DNA of 6,633 nt from an uncultured Ruminococcus sp. (GCA_937910385.1 CALEPT010000062.1:1-6633); one strand, 5' to 3'; positions 1 to 5,213 are shown, counted from the first letter of the stretch. A program made the numbers and translations. Notes: generated by a model not told the origin, from the sequence alone.

Positions 1-90
1 CCCGACAGGTCAGCCCCAAACAGGTCAGCCCCCGACAGGTTAGCCCCCGACAGGTCAGCCCCCGACAGGTCAGCCCCCGACAGGTTAGCC
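1..90. repeat. 15-bp tandem repeat, six copies
   Basis: Six back-to-back 15-bp units (1-15, 16-30, 31-45, 46-60, 61-75, 76-90) share the plus-strand consensus CCCGACAGGTCAGCC. Units 3 and 6 have T for C at the Asp/Asn codon, and unit 2 has AA for CG (Phe instead of Ser). On the minus strand each unit encodes one pentapeptide. The near-identity at DNA level points to recent expansion or slippage, and probably explains why the assembly stops here. Confidence 0.93.
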
Positions 91-182
91 CGCATATTTC
101 TCCATCCGTCACAGTCCTCGCGCAGCCAATGACCGTGATTTTCAATAATCTTTTCCAGTTCGTTTTCTGTAAGTTTTCTCAT
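1..182 (-). CDS. Pentapeptide-repeat protein, N-terminal part (runs off left edge)
   Basis: The frame opens at ATG (182-180) and stays open to the window edge, giving 60 residues with no stop. Residues 1-31 form a polar, charged leader (begins MRKLTENELEK) containing HWLREDCDGW. From residue 32 there are six tandem units of A-(N/D)-L-(S/F)-G, the A(D/N)LXX signature of pentapeptide repeats, which fold as a right-handed quadrilateral beta-helix. A purine-rich GGGGGAAGG sequence lies upstream, and the start is only 3 nt after the stop of the preceding gene. Some family members (Qnr, MfpA) mimic DNA and bind gyrase, but most have unknown partners, so no function is assigned. The C-terminus and total repeat number are missing because the contig stops inside the repeats. 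Confidence 0.85.
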   Translation of the reverse strand, partial: MRKLTENELEKIIENHGHWLREDCDGWRNMRANLSGADLSGADLSGANLSGADLFGADLS

Positions 183-185
183 GCT

Positions 186-404
186 TCACCTTCCCCCTAC
201 GATTTCCCTGATCTTCAACAGCTTGTCAGCAAACTCGTTCATCTTTTCGAGAACAGTTCTGTACGTCTCTCCATCCACAACATCGGCGGCTGGGAAATCT
301 TCAATGTCCCCAAGAATCTGCTCGGCATCGTATTCCTCTCCCCATAGTCTGCTCTCGCTTTCAATGTGCGCCATGAGTTTTGCTTTGTCGATATATTCAA
401 TCAT
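186..404 (-). CDS. Hypothetical phage protein, 72 aa, acidic
   Basis: This complete small gene starts at ATG (404-402), overlapping the end of the preceding gene by 8 nt, and ends 3 nt before the pentapeptide-repeat gene. The product is soluble-looking and acidic, with the pattern YIDKAKLMAHIESE near the N-terminus, WGEEYDAEQILGDIEDFPAADV in the middle and a helical C-terminal half rich in Lys, Leu and Glu. From memory, an N-terminal 'EYI(D/E)...' followed by 'I...FPAADV' is common among small accessory proteins of Clostridia phages. I know no function for that group. No cysteine cluster, membrane segment or signal peptide is visible. The coding frame is supported by its fit in the overlapping gene chain rather than by a recognised domain. 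Confidence 0.75.
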   Translation of the reverse strand: MIEYIDKAKLMAHIESESRLWGEEYDAEQILGDIEDFPAADVVDGETYRTVLEKMNEFADKLLKIREIVGGR

Positions 405-990
405 CTTCTACCACTCTCCATTTTCTTCCGGTCTTCCGGCAATCCGATTTCGGATACTCGTAAGCACCGCCATAAGCATCAAACCCAGTTATTGTCCCGC
501 CACCGATGTCTCCAACAGCAATAAACTTTATCCATTTCCCATCGGCTCCGGCAGAATCCCATGCTTCCACTTCGTCACCAAAGCGGATCTCATCTCTCAT
601 TGCCCTGTACATGTCCAGCGTGAGGATTGCTTCTTGCGGATGCACGTTTTCAAACAACGTTTCATCCAGCTCAAACCCGAAAATCTTGCACATATCATCT
701 TCTGAAAATCGGCAAAAGATTTGCTCTGCCGCTTTCCATGCAGCTTCGAGTCCGTCCTGATAGGCAACGGTCTTGTCTGCTTCTGTGGAACTCTGTACGT
801 CTTTCAGCACTTCCGCATCGTGTTTTTCCAAACGTTTGATGTTGCCATGCTTTATGAGGTCATCCAACTTGCGCTTGTCCAGAACGAAATTGGCAAAGCC
901 CTTAAATCCATATCTGCTTTCAGCGTGTTTCTTACTGCTGTAAATGCGGTCAATCTCAAAGATGAATTTGTCTCCGATTTTATAAGCCAT
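397..990 (-). CDS. Hypothetical phage protein, 197 aa
   Basis: I place the start at ATG 990-988, giving MAYKIGDKF. AAGGAG (1003-998) lies exactly 7 nt upstream, while the adjacent ATG at 993 would be only 4 nt away. The frame stays open upstream to 1056, but that extension lies wholly inside another gene's coding sequence (980-1159) and is rejected. The product seems to have two parts. An N-terminal half carries the basic FVLDKRKLDDLIKHGNIKRL stretch. A C-terminal half (about residue 130 on) carries RFGDEVEAWDS, GGGTITGFDAYGGAYEY and a terminal CRKTGRKW. The second half resembles small SH3-like or 'KTGR' accessory proteins of Bacillota phages, but this is a loose impression. There is no catalytic motif, membrane segment or zinc site. 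Function unknown. Confidence 0.78.
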   Translation of the reverse strand: MAYKIGDKFIFEIDRIYSSKKHAESRYGFKGFANFVLDKRKLDDLIKHGNIKRLEKHDAEVLKDVQSSTEADKTVAYQDGLEAAWKAAEQIFCRFSEDDMCKIFGFELDETLFENVHPQEAILTLDMYRAMRDEIRFGDEVEAWDSAGADGKWIKFIAVGDIGGGTITGFDAYGGAYEYPKSDCRKTGRKWRVVEDD

Positions 991-1159
991 CATGTTTCTC
1001 CTTCCATGCTTCCCATGCGGATTTTGCCGCTTCAGGTGTGTCATACTTCCAGTCATCCATCAGCAGGGCTTGTGACACCCATTCGTCACCGTATGCATAT
1101 CCGACCGGCATCATTGCGCCGTTTTCGTCTGCCCGATACAAAGTGTAGAGTTCAGCCAT
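980..1159 (-). CDS. Small hypothetical protein, 59 aa
   Basis: This short gene is easy to miss. ATG (1159-1157) is preceded by a strong GGAGG (1170-1166) at 6-nt spacing, and the frame runs to TAA (982-980), overlapping the next gene by 11 nt. The protein begins MAELYTLYRADENGAMMPV, passes through GYAYGDEWVSQALLMDDW and ends with TPEAAKSAWEAWKEKHDGL, a helical, tryptophan-rich tail. The tail recalls the 'pEeAi.aWN' endings of several small phage proteins, which is not enough to assign a function. The strong ribosome-binding site, the exact placement between two neighbours, and the fact that it explains the downstream gene's start make it a convincing gene despite its length. Confidence 0.78.
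   Translation of the reverse strand: MAELYTLYRADENGAMMPVGYAYGDEWVSQALLMDDWKYDTPEAAKSAWEAWKEKHDGL
998..1003 (-). promoter_or_regulatory. Shine-Dalgarno AAGGAG deciding the start at 990
   Basis: AAGGAG on the minus strand is 7 nt from ATG 990 and 4 nt from ATG 993. The 7-nt spacing matches that seen for SSB in this window, which favours the second ATG of the ATGATG pair. The site lies inside the last codons of the upstream 59-residue gene, so the two genes are probably translationally coupled. Confidence 0.6.
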
Positions 1160-1172
1160 CTTCTTCCTCCGG

Positions 1173-1376
1173 TTATTTTACTTCCCACCTCTGGTAGTGC
1201 CGTTTCCCATACTGTTGCTCATACTTCCGTTGACAGCCGTCTGTGCAGAAATATAATAGCTTTCCTGCGGTGGGACTGGTTTTGCGCCAGTCCCGCATTT
1301 TGAATGTCCAGTTTGCTGCACTGTTTACGACAATGAGTTTTCCGCAACATGCGCATATCTTTTCAGGTTTTGCCAT
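1173..1376 (-). CDS. Small zinc-binding protein (CxxC...CxxxC), 67 aa
   Basis: The product has a Cys pair near the N-terminus (C8 and C11, with an extra C10, in KICACCGK) and a second pair in FCTDGCQRKYE (C44, C48). This four-cysteine layout suggests a single structural zinc knuckle. The second half, 'YFC...C.RKY', resembles the FCS/MYM-like fingers of small Bacillota phage proteins (family memory, no search done). A central stretch (ANWTFKMRDWRKTS) is basic and aromatic, compatible with nucleic-acid or protein binding. The ATG at 1376-1374 overlaps the upstream gene's end by 14 nt, with AGAGG about 10 nt upstream. The stop at 1175-1173 leaves 13 nt before the next gene, which hold that gene's ribosome-binding site. 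Function unknown. Confidence 0.75.
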   Translation of the reverse strand: MAKPEKICACCGKLIVVNSAANWTFKMRDWRKTSPTAGKLLYFCTDGCQRKYEQQYGKRHYQRWEVK

Positions 1377-1542
1377 ACTTTGCTTGCCTCTTTGCTTCTT
1401 CTAATGGATTCCATCCGCATTTTTTACAAGTCTCCTCGGTGCATTCGCTTGGTGAGCATTCTACGTAGCAACCTCTGAATTTGCACGAAATGATTTCTTT
1501 TGGTTTTACGAACTTCCCGCTCTGCGAAATATAAAAACTCAC
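1363..1542 (-). CDS. Cysteine-rich small protein, 59 aa, putative zinc binder
   Basis: The frame holds six cysteines in about 23 residues (SCKFRGC, VECSPSEC, ETCKKCGWNP), so it is very probably metal-binding. The 'CxxCGWNP' ending is one I associate with small accessory proteins of Clostridia phages. The frame has several GTG start options. I chose GTG 1542-1540 because it forms a 4-nt GTGA junction with the stop of the upstream membrane-protein gene, with a GGTGG element 5 nt upstream. GTG at 1551 would add only three residues and cannot be excluded. The C-terminus (EEAKRQAKYGKT) is helical and basic and overlaps the next gene by 14 nt. It may be a nucleic-acid or host-protein binder, but no function can be assigned. 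Confidence 0.7.
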   Translation of the reverse strand: MSFYISQSGKFVKPKEIISCKFRGCYVECSPSECTEETCKKCGWNPLEEAKRQAKYGKT

Positions 1543-2183
1543 GCTTGCCACCGCCTTGCATAACCGTCTGCATTCGGGCTTGTCACAAGCCAGATGCCGC
1601 TTTCCAACAGCTCCGCAAACTGATACGACAGATCACACGGTTTTGCCTTCTCCGTGTGCCACTCTTTCAGCAACCGTGTTGCCAAAGTCTTGTATTCCGA
1701 CAGCACCGGGTTATTCTCGGAGTAGGCAAGGAACTGCCCTTCCGCAGAGACAACTTCCGCAATGCTTTTCCCTGTCGCGTCAGCTCGGTTAAAGATGCAT
1801 CTGGCATAGGTTTCAAAGTCTTTCTCCGTGTAACCGTATTTTTCCACAAACAACCGGATTCCATAAAACACTCTTGCCAACACATCGGCTTCATAGTCAA
1901 TGACAACATCCAGAGACGCTTCCTTTGCTTTTTGCTCTGCCGCCAGCGTTTCAGCCATTGCCTGTTCTTCCGCTTTCGCCTCGGCATATCCTTCCGCTTT
2001 GCCTTTCTCAACCTTCACGGCTGTGTTAAACTGGATGCCGTAAACGACTGCCGCCACGATCATGATCAGGGTGCAAAGCGCAATCGCCCAATTAACCAAA
2101 ATGCCGTACCACGGATATTTCTTTTCCAGCCATGCAGTTTCTTCCGCTTGTTCGTGCAATACCTGATACAAAATTCCTTCCAT
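1539..2183 (-). CDS. Membrane-anchored SleB-like (cell-wall-hydrolase fold) protein, likely lacking catalytic Glu
   Basis: The 214-residue protein has a short N-terminal segment with KK at 21-22, one membrane-spanning stretch (about 27-48, GILVNWAIALCTLIMIVAAVVY), and an Ala/Glu/Lys-rich, probably coiled-coil spacer (about 54-90). A C-terminal domain (about 92-214) follows. Its pattern ADVLARVFYG...(Y)ARCIFNRAD...SIAEVVSAEGQF...NPVLSEY follows the SleB-type hydrolase_2 family, where 'A..vYaEAr' supplies a catalytic Glu and 'v..vi.NR......v..Vi....qF' follows. Here the Glu position is Ile109. From memory, similar 'YGV/I' variants exist in Clostridia. It could therefore be a divergent or inactive wall-binding protein. 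ATG 2183 has AAAGGA 8 nt upstream. Its presence in an early gene cluster, rather than a lysis module, is unusual. Confidence 0.7.
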   Translation of the reverse strand: MEGILYQVLHEQAEETAWLEKKYPWYGILVNWAIALCTLIMIVAAVVYGIQFNTAVKVEKGKAEGYAEAKAEEQAMAETLAAEQKAKEASLDVVIDYEADVLARVFYGIRLFVEKYGYTEKDFETYARCIFNRADATGKSIAEVVSAEGQFLAYSENNPVLSEYKTLATRLLKEWHTEKAKPCDLSYQFAELLESGIWLVTSPNADGYARRWQA

Positions 2184-2200
2184 GTTTCTTGTCCTTTCTG

Positions 2201-2518
2201 TTATGTCTCCTTGATGTGGATGCCGTATCGGTATAACATCAGTTTCCGTTTTATGACATATAGCTCATAAGCCGTTCCTTTTTTGTACCCTTTGACATCC
2301 TCAACTATCATCTTGCCGTCTTTCCAGTAGACAAAGTCCGCATAGTAGATCACAGGGCGTTCTCCGTCTTGCTTTGGTAACAGTTCGTACGGCACTTGCT
2401 CTTGTAGCAACGAAATCTTCCCTGCTTTTTCAAGCATCTTTAATTCCCATGCCCGGTTGCGTTCTTTCTGGCTTCTCCTGCGCTTGTCCATGTTTGCGTT
2501 GTATTTGTTTTTATACAT
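2201..2518 (-). CDS. DUF1064 family phage protein, predicted PD-(D/E)XK nuclease
   Basis: The 105-residue product matches the DUF1064 pattern. A basic N-terminus (KRRRSQKERNRAWELKMLEKAG) is followed by ISLLQEQVPYELLP, then the core YYADFVY...GKMIVEDVKGY, then YVIKRKLMLYRYGI. Asp61 together with the Asp74-Val-Lys76 motif (Glu73 adjacent) fits the PD-(D/E)XK active-site layout. The family is predicted, not to my knowledge proven, to be a nuclease or resolvase-like enzyme of phage replication and recombination. The start chosen is ATG 2518, which overlaps the HNH gene by 8 nt. The frame continues up to 2551, but that part lies inside the HNH coding sequence and does not resemble the family. Ribosome binding is weak (GGGA at about 6 nt), so coupling to the upstream gene is likely. 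Confidence 0.87.
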   Translation of the reverse strand: MYKNKYNANMDKRRRSQKERNRAWELKMLEKAGKISLLQEQVPYELLPKQDGERPVIYYADFVYWKDGKMIVEDVKGYKKGTAYELYVIKRKLMLYRYGIHIKET

Positions 2519-2825
2519 AGTTTTTCCCAAACCTTTCCCGGAAGTCATCAACGCTCCAACCGTAATGCTCCATTACTTTGATTTGACCTTTAGTGTGCAA
2601 GCATTTGTCAATCTCAGGGTCTTTGCCGTGTAGTTCCTGATGGCACTTCGGGCACAGATGCACCCATGCGCCGTAGGCTTTTGACTTCTGCCTGTTTGCT
2701 CCGTGGAAGACCTCGTGCCGTGCGAGGTCTCCACGTTTTTTGCATAAAAAGCAAACTTTCGTTTCATCTATGACCGATGGAGCATAACCGTTGCGATCAA
2801 GCTTTACTCCAAATTCGTTAGTCAT
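2511..2825 (-). CDS. HNH endonuclease-like phage protein, 104 aa
   Basis: The motif order is C25-x2-C28, then R36-H37-E38 in ARHEVFHGANR, then YGAWVHLCPKCH with C58-x2-C61-H62 and H66. The pattern 'RHE(V/I)F.G..NR....YG..V.LC..CH' characterises a group of small phage HNH (His-Me finger) proteins. The four cysteines would hold a zinc ion, and H37 with the C-terminal histidines would form the beta-beta-alpha metal site. The C-terminal part (FRERFGKNYV) is short. The start forms a 4-nt ATGA junction with the replisome organizer stop, so expression is coupled. Such proteins occur both near packaging genes and in early regions. Its place beside DUF1064 suggests DNA processing, possibly nicking or resolution, but that role is inferred. 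Confidence 0.83.
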   Translation of the reverse strand: MTNEFGVKLDRNGYAPSVIDETKVCFLCKKRGDLARHEVFHGANRQKSKAYGAWVHLCPKCHQELHGKDPEIDKCLHTKGQIKVMEHYGWSVDDFRERFGKNYV

Positions 2826-3589
2826 AGACCTGCCGCCTTAATCTTGTCGAGCAATTCTTTATCAACTGCGCCGTTCGGCGGTTTGTACTCTGCCGCTGTC
2901 GTGATCTGGTTCTTTTTCTTAGCCTTTTCCTGATCTTTTTTTACCCATGTCACAACGGTTTGCTTCCAGTTGAGAACAGGTGTTCCATCTCTGCGCTTCC
3001 AGTTGCTTGCGGTGTAGTATCGAAAAAAGAACTCCGTGTCAATGTCGTAACCTTTCTCCTTGCAATAGGCTTCTACTTCCTCTTGCGTTGGCGGTATAAA
3101 TACATTCTTACTCTTATTCTTTTTCTTATCTTTATCTATATCTATATCTGTGTCGTTTACGTAAAGTTTACGGTCATCTTTACGGTCAACAGCTTCCGGT
3201 ATCTGCGCTTGCTTTTTTCGATACTCTCTGTGGTATTCTTTTTGGTATTCTCTAAGTTTTTCAAGGCGGTCAATGCTTTGGTGCTTCCCCCAATTCGGAA
3301 TCGTTATCGCCCCATTTACGATTTCAATCATTCCAAACTGTACAAAAGTATCAAGCGCAAGTCGTACTGTCTGCAAAGGTCTGCGAAATACAGTTGAAAG
3401 CATCTCGTCAGTGTAGGCGAGTCGATCATTCAGCATTAAAACGCCATCATTATTCTGCTTCCCTGCCAAGCACAAGAGTTTGAACCAGCAAACGATGATG
3501 CTGTCAGCGTCCGGAAGACTTTCAATCAACAGAATCTTTTCATCGTTAAATATATCAACGACGATCTTAATCCATTTAACATCTGCCAT
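2822..3589 (-). CDS. Phage replisome organizer, DnaD-like N-terminal domain
   Basis: Residues 1-110 (starting MADVKWIKIVVDIFNDEKIL, with FKLLCLAGKQNNDGVLML, a FRRPLQTVRLAL helix and FGMIEI) match the phage replisome organizer N-terminal domain, a winged-helix DNA-binding fold related to DnaD/DnaB loaders. Such proteins bind the phage origin and recruit the host helicase loader. A charged linker (about 106-162, ending DTDIDIDKDKKKNKSK) joins a C-terminal region (FIPPTQEEVEAYCKEKG...FFFRYYTASNWKRR...VLNWKQTVVTWVKK) found at the end of many phage replication proteins. I chose ATG 3589 because it is the family's usual start and lies 1 nt after the SSB stop. An open extension up to 3757 lies inside SSB coding sequence and is rejected. 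Length is 255 aa. The linker DNA may hold the origin. Confidence 0.9.
   Translation of the reverse strand: MADVKWIKIVVDIFNDEKILLIESLPDADSIIVCWFKLLCLAGKQNNDGVLMLNDRLAYTDEMLSTVFRRPLQTVRLALDTFVQFGMIEIVNGAITIPNWGKHQSIDRLEKLREYQKEYHREYRKKQAQIPEAVDRKDDRKLYVNDTDIDIDKDKKKNKSKNVFIPPTQEEVEAYCKEKGYDIDTEFFFRYYTASNWKRRDGTPVLNWKQTVVTWVKKDQEKAKKKNQITTAAEYKPPNGAVDKELLDKIKAAGL
3094..3188. other. Candidate replication origin: iteron-like repeats plus AT-rich block
   Basis: Three TTTACG repeats sit about one helical turn apart: TTTACGTAAA (3156-3165, itself palindromic), TTTACGGTCA (3167-3176) and TTTACGGTCA (3179-3188, perfect copy). Beside them, 3095-3150 has 11 G/C in 56 bases (about 20%), including four tandem TATCTN hexamers (3127-3150). 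All of this lies within the replisome organizer gene, where lambdoid and many Bacillota phages keep their origin. It also encodes an Asp/Lys-rich linker (DRKDDRK, DIDIDKDK), so the composition could simply reflect coding. Confidence 0.45.
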
Positions 3590-3590
3590 A

Positions 3591-3965
3591 TCAGAACGGG
3601 AGTTCTCCATCATCTTCAACTTCATGGAAGTCTGCCGCTGAAACATCAACAGTCTGTTTCTTGTCCCCACAGAAGTTGATTGTTTCAACTTGTACTTCCC
3701 ATGCCGTGCGTTTATTACTGTTTCTGTCCGTCCATTCCCTTGACTGCAAAGAGCCAACGACCAGAGCCATCTGCCCTTTTCTGAAATGGCTATTGACGAA
3801 TTCCGCTGTGTTTCCCCATGCTACACACGGCACGAAATCCGCCTTGCTTCTGTCATAGTCTCTGTCAACTGCCAGATTAAATGAGCATACAGATTTTCCG
3901 TTCGGTGTATTCCTGAGTTCAGGGTCTTTTGTCAGTCTGCCTTGTAGAATTGCTTTGTTTAGCAT
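3591..3965 (-). CDS. ssb: Single-stranded DNA-binding protein
   Basis: The protein is a bacterial-type SSB. Its OB fold begins MLNKAILQGRLTKDPELR, continues with SVCSFNLAVDR, FVPCVAWGNTAEFV and FRKGQMALVVGSLQSREW, and ends in the acidic tip DDGELPF that recruits partner proteins. Length is 124 aa, short for the family because the linker between OB fold and tip is reduced, as usual in phage SSBs. The start is ATG 3965: AAGGAG (3978-3973) is 7 nt away, whereas the ATG at 3971 is only 1 nt from it. The gene overlaps the upstream NinB-like gene by 47 nt and ends 1 nt before the replisome organizer start. It presumably coats ssDNA during both annealing-based recombination and replication initiation. 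Confidence 0.97.
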   Translation of the reverse strand: MLNKAILQGRLTKDPELRNTPNGKSVCSFNLAVDRDYDRSKADFVPCVAWGNTAEFVNSHFRKGQMALVVGSLQSREWTDRNSNKRTAWEVQVETINFCGDKKQTVDVSAADFHEVEDDGELPF

Positions 3966-4482
3966 TGTCATACTCCTTCAATAATGATTCGATTTCTTCT
4001 TGTGGTCTTGTTTCTATGCCTATCGCCTGAGCGTCTTGGATAAGGCTGTCAATTAATGCGCTCATTTGTCTCGTTTCAAAAACGGAACTGCCTTTGTAAA
4101 GAATGAGATTCGTGCATCCGGGTATTTTACTTTCAAGCTCTTCCACTTGCCAACCAATCCCATTGCGTGTCCAAATCTCTTTCATCGTCTTAACCGCTTT
4201 ATTCTGTATACAGACCACATCAGACACGCCGCCGATTTCTCGGATTGCGTTTCGGTAAATCTCGGACTTGCTTCTTCCAGTTTTTACCGCAATCTTGTCT
4301 ACAAGTACCCAGCAATAGGCATTAGCATCCAAGCTCCGCTTTTCCCGATGCTTTTTTATTGTCACGTCAACATCAACGTCGTGCAGTTCGTCAAACTCTG
4401 ACCGGAAGTCAGCGTCCAGCTCAATAGTCAGACGCTGCTTCCCGTCCAGCGTCAGCAAGAAATCAACGATTCTCGCTTTCAC
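3919..4482 (-). CDS. NinB-like phage recombination protein
   Basis: The 187-residue product has a beta-rich N-terminal part (VKARIVDFLLTLDGKQRLTI) and then HREKRSLDANAYCWVLVDKIAVKTGRSKSEIY, which resembles the 'K.RRS..QNA..WA.L..ia' core of NinB/Orf proteins. The later stretch YKGSSVFETRQMSALIDSLI and GIETRPQEEIESLL fits the clostridial-phage branch of that family as I remember it. Lambda NinB (Orf) binds ssDNA and SSB and helps load annealing proteins, so its position between a Rad52-like protein and SSB is apt. I chose GTG 4482, which makes a GTGA junction with the upstream stop and has AAGGA at 8 nt. The alternative upstream start (TTG, 4521) lies inside the preceding gene. The 47-nt overlap with SSB is unusually long. 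The NinB assignment is by motif impression only. Confidence 0.7.
   Translation of the reverse strand: MKARIVDFLLTLDGKQRLTIELDADFRSEFDELHDVDVDVTIKKHREKRSLDANAYCWVLVDKIAVKTGRSKSEIYRNAIREIGGVSDVVCIQNKAVKTMKEIWTRNGIGWQVEELESKIPGCTNLILYKGSSVFETRQMSALIDSLIQDAQAIGIETRPQEEIESLLKEYDNAKQSNSTRQTDKRP
3973..3978 (-). promoter_or_regulatory. Shine-Dalgarno AAGGAG deciding the SSB start
   Basis: AAGGAG lies 7 nt before ATG 3965 but only 1 nt before the in-frame ATG 3971, so the downstream ATG is the workable start. The site lies within the last 50-odd bases of the NinB-like gene, allowing independent re-initiation at SSB. Confidence 0.75.
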
Positions 4483-5213
4483 TGTTTCATTCCTTGCATC
4501 AGGCTGGCGCAATCCACGCAAAGCAGTTTACCGAACTTCTCTCGGCTTCTCGCTTCATATGCCCTTAAGTTGACAGGTTTACCTTTGCTGTCGTTCATCG
4601 GTGGGATTGCTTTTCCACAACCTTCACAACGATAATACGGCTTGATCGGGTCTTCAGCAGTTTCAGCTTTATCCTCAGCTTTGCCGTTTCGGGCGATCTG
4701 CGGAACTCTCGGATAGGTAAATACATCAACCCCGGTTGTCATATTTGCGATAACAAGCTTGCTAATCTCGGAACGTTCGTTATACCCAATCTCAGCAACG
4801 GAAAATTTGTCGTAGCAGTATAGTTTTCCTCGTTCCGACTTCTCAATCGTGCATTTATCAGAGCCAATCCAGATAAAAGGTGCCGTATAGAGTTCCCTGC
4901 CAATGCCCCAATTAAAACAAGCCCTTTTAAAGCTGTCGGATGCCAAGCCTTTCTCTGCTTCGGTGTTTGATTCTGTTCCGGTGTCCTCTTTTTCAATCCA
5001 TTCCGCTTTCTCTTCGTCATATACGCTGACTGTGCAGTTTGCGTTGTCTCTGCTGTGGTGTCTCTGCCAGCCAAACTGCCCAAAGGTTTCATCAAGGATG
5101 TTCATGTCACACCGAGCATCCTTATATAGCAAAAGCGACAGCCCATTTTCTTTGATTGTCCCAATCCGGCAGTCAATTTCTTCTGCTCGTAACTTTCTGA
5201 TAATTCCAGCCAT
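4479..5213 (-). CDS. Rad52/22-like single-strand annealing protein
   Basis: The 244-residue protein contains LLLYKDARCDMNILDETFG (about 27-45), FGWQRHH, then DTGTESNTEAEKGLASDSF (77-95) and FKRACFNWGIGRELYTAPFIW (95-115). This is the signature of phage Rad52/Rad22-related annealing proteins (the Sak group), in which 'K(G/A).aSDsfKRAc...GiGR.LY' is the conserved ssDNA-binding core. They form rings that anneal complementary ssDNA in phage recombination. A C-terminal extension carries C196-x2-C199 and C232-x2-C235, a likely zinc ribbon. ATG 5213 shares its A with the Gp157 stop (TAATG), with AGGTG at 6 nt. Neighbours Gp157, NinB-like and SSB complete a recombination module. Domain and role are confident; the job of the zinc tail is unknown. 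Confidence 0.87.
   Translation of the reverse strand: MAGIIRKLRAEEIDCRIGTIKENGLSLLLYKDARCDMNILDETFGQFGWQRHHSRDNANCTVSVYDEEKAEWIEKEDTGTESNTEAEKGLASDSFKRACFNWGIGRELYTAPFIWIGSDKCTIEKSERGKLYCYDKFSVAEIGYNERSEISKLVIANMTTGVDVFTYPRVPQIARNGKAEDKAETAEDPIKPYYRCEGCGKAIPPMNDSKGKPVNLRAYEARSREKFGKLLCVDCASLMQGMKQ

Noticed and set aside
1..90. Short tandem repeats as a CRISPR array or plasmid iterons
   Set aside because: Units are 15 bp with no spacers and read in frame as A(N/D)LSG pentapeptides following a good start codon, so they are protein-coding.
181..705. 174-codon open frame on the plus strand
   Set aside because: Ser/Pro-rich translation typical of antisense shadow. It spans the junction of two well-placed minus-strand genes.
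991..1056. N-terminal extension of the 197-residue gene to 1056
   Set aside because: The added residues fall inside the 59-residue gene, and AAGGAG sits 7 nt before ATG 990.
721..1197. 158-codon open frame on the plus strand
   Set aside because: Opposite three minus-strand genes with clear ribosome-binding sites. No protein-like composition or start signal.
1667..2011. 114-codon minus-strand frame rich in Lys, Arg and Trp
   Set aside because: It is an out-of-frame reading inside the SleB-like gene, whose own frame shows a membrane segment and a domain pattern.
1500..2270. 256-codon open frame on the plus strand
   Set aside because: It lies opposite the membrane SleB-like gene and parts of its neighbours, the protein is Cys/Phe/Arg-rich without domains, and it lacks a ribosome-binding site. 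The minus-strand genes explain the sequence.
2519..2551. N-terminal extension of the DUF1064 protein to 2551
   Set aside because: It overlaps HNH coding sequence and does not resemble the family's N-terminus. ATG 2518 fits.
3590..3757. N-terminal extension of the replisome organizer to 3757
   Set aside because: The extension lies entirely in SSB coding sequence. The family starts at MADVKWIKI, which is ATG 3589.
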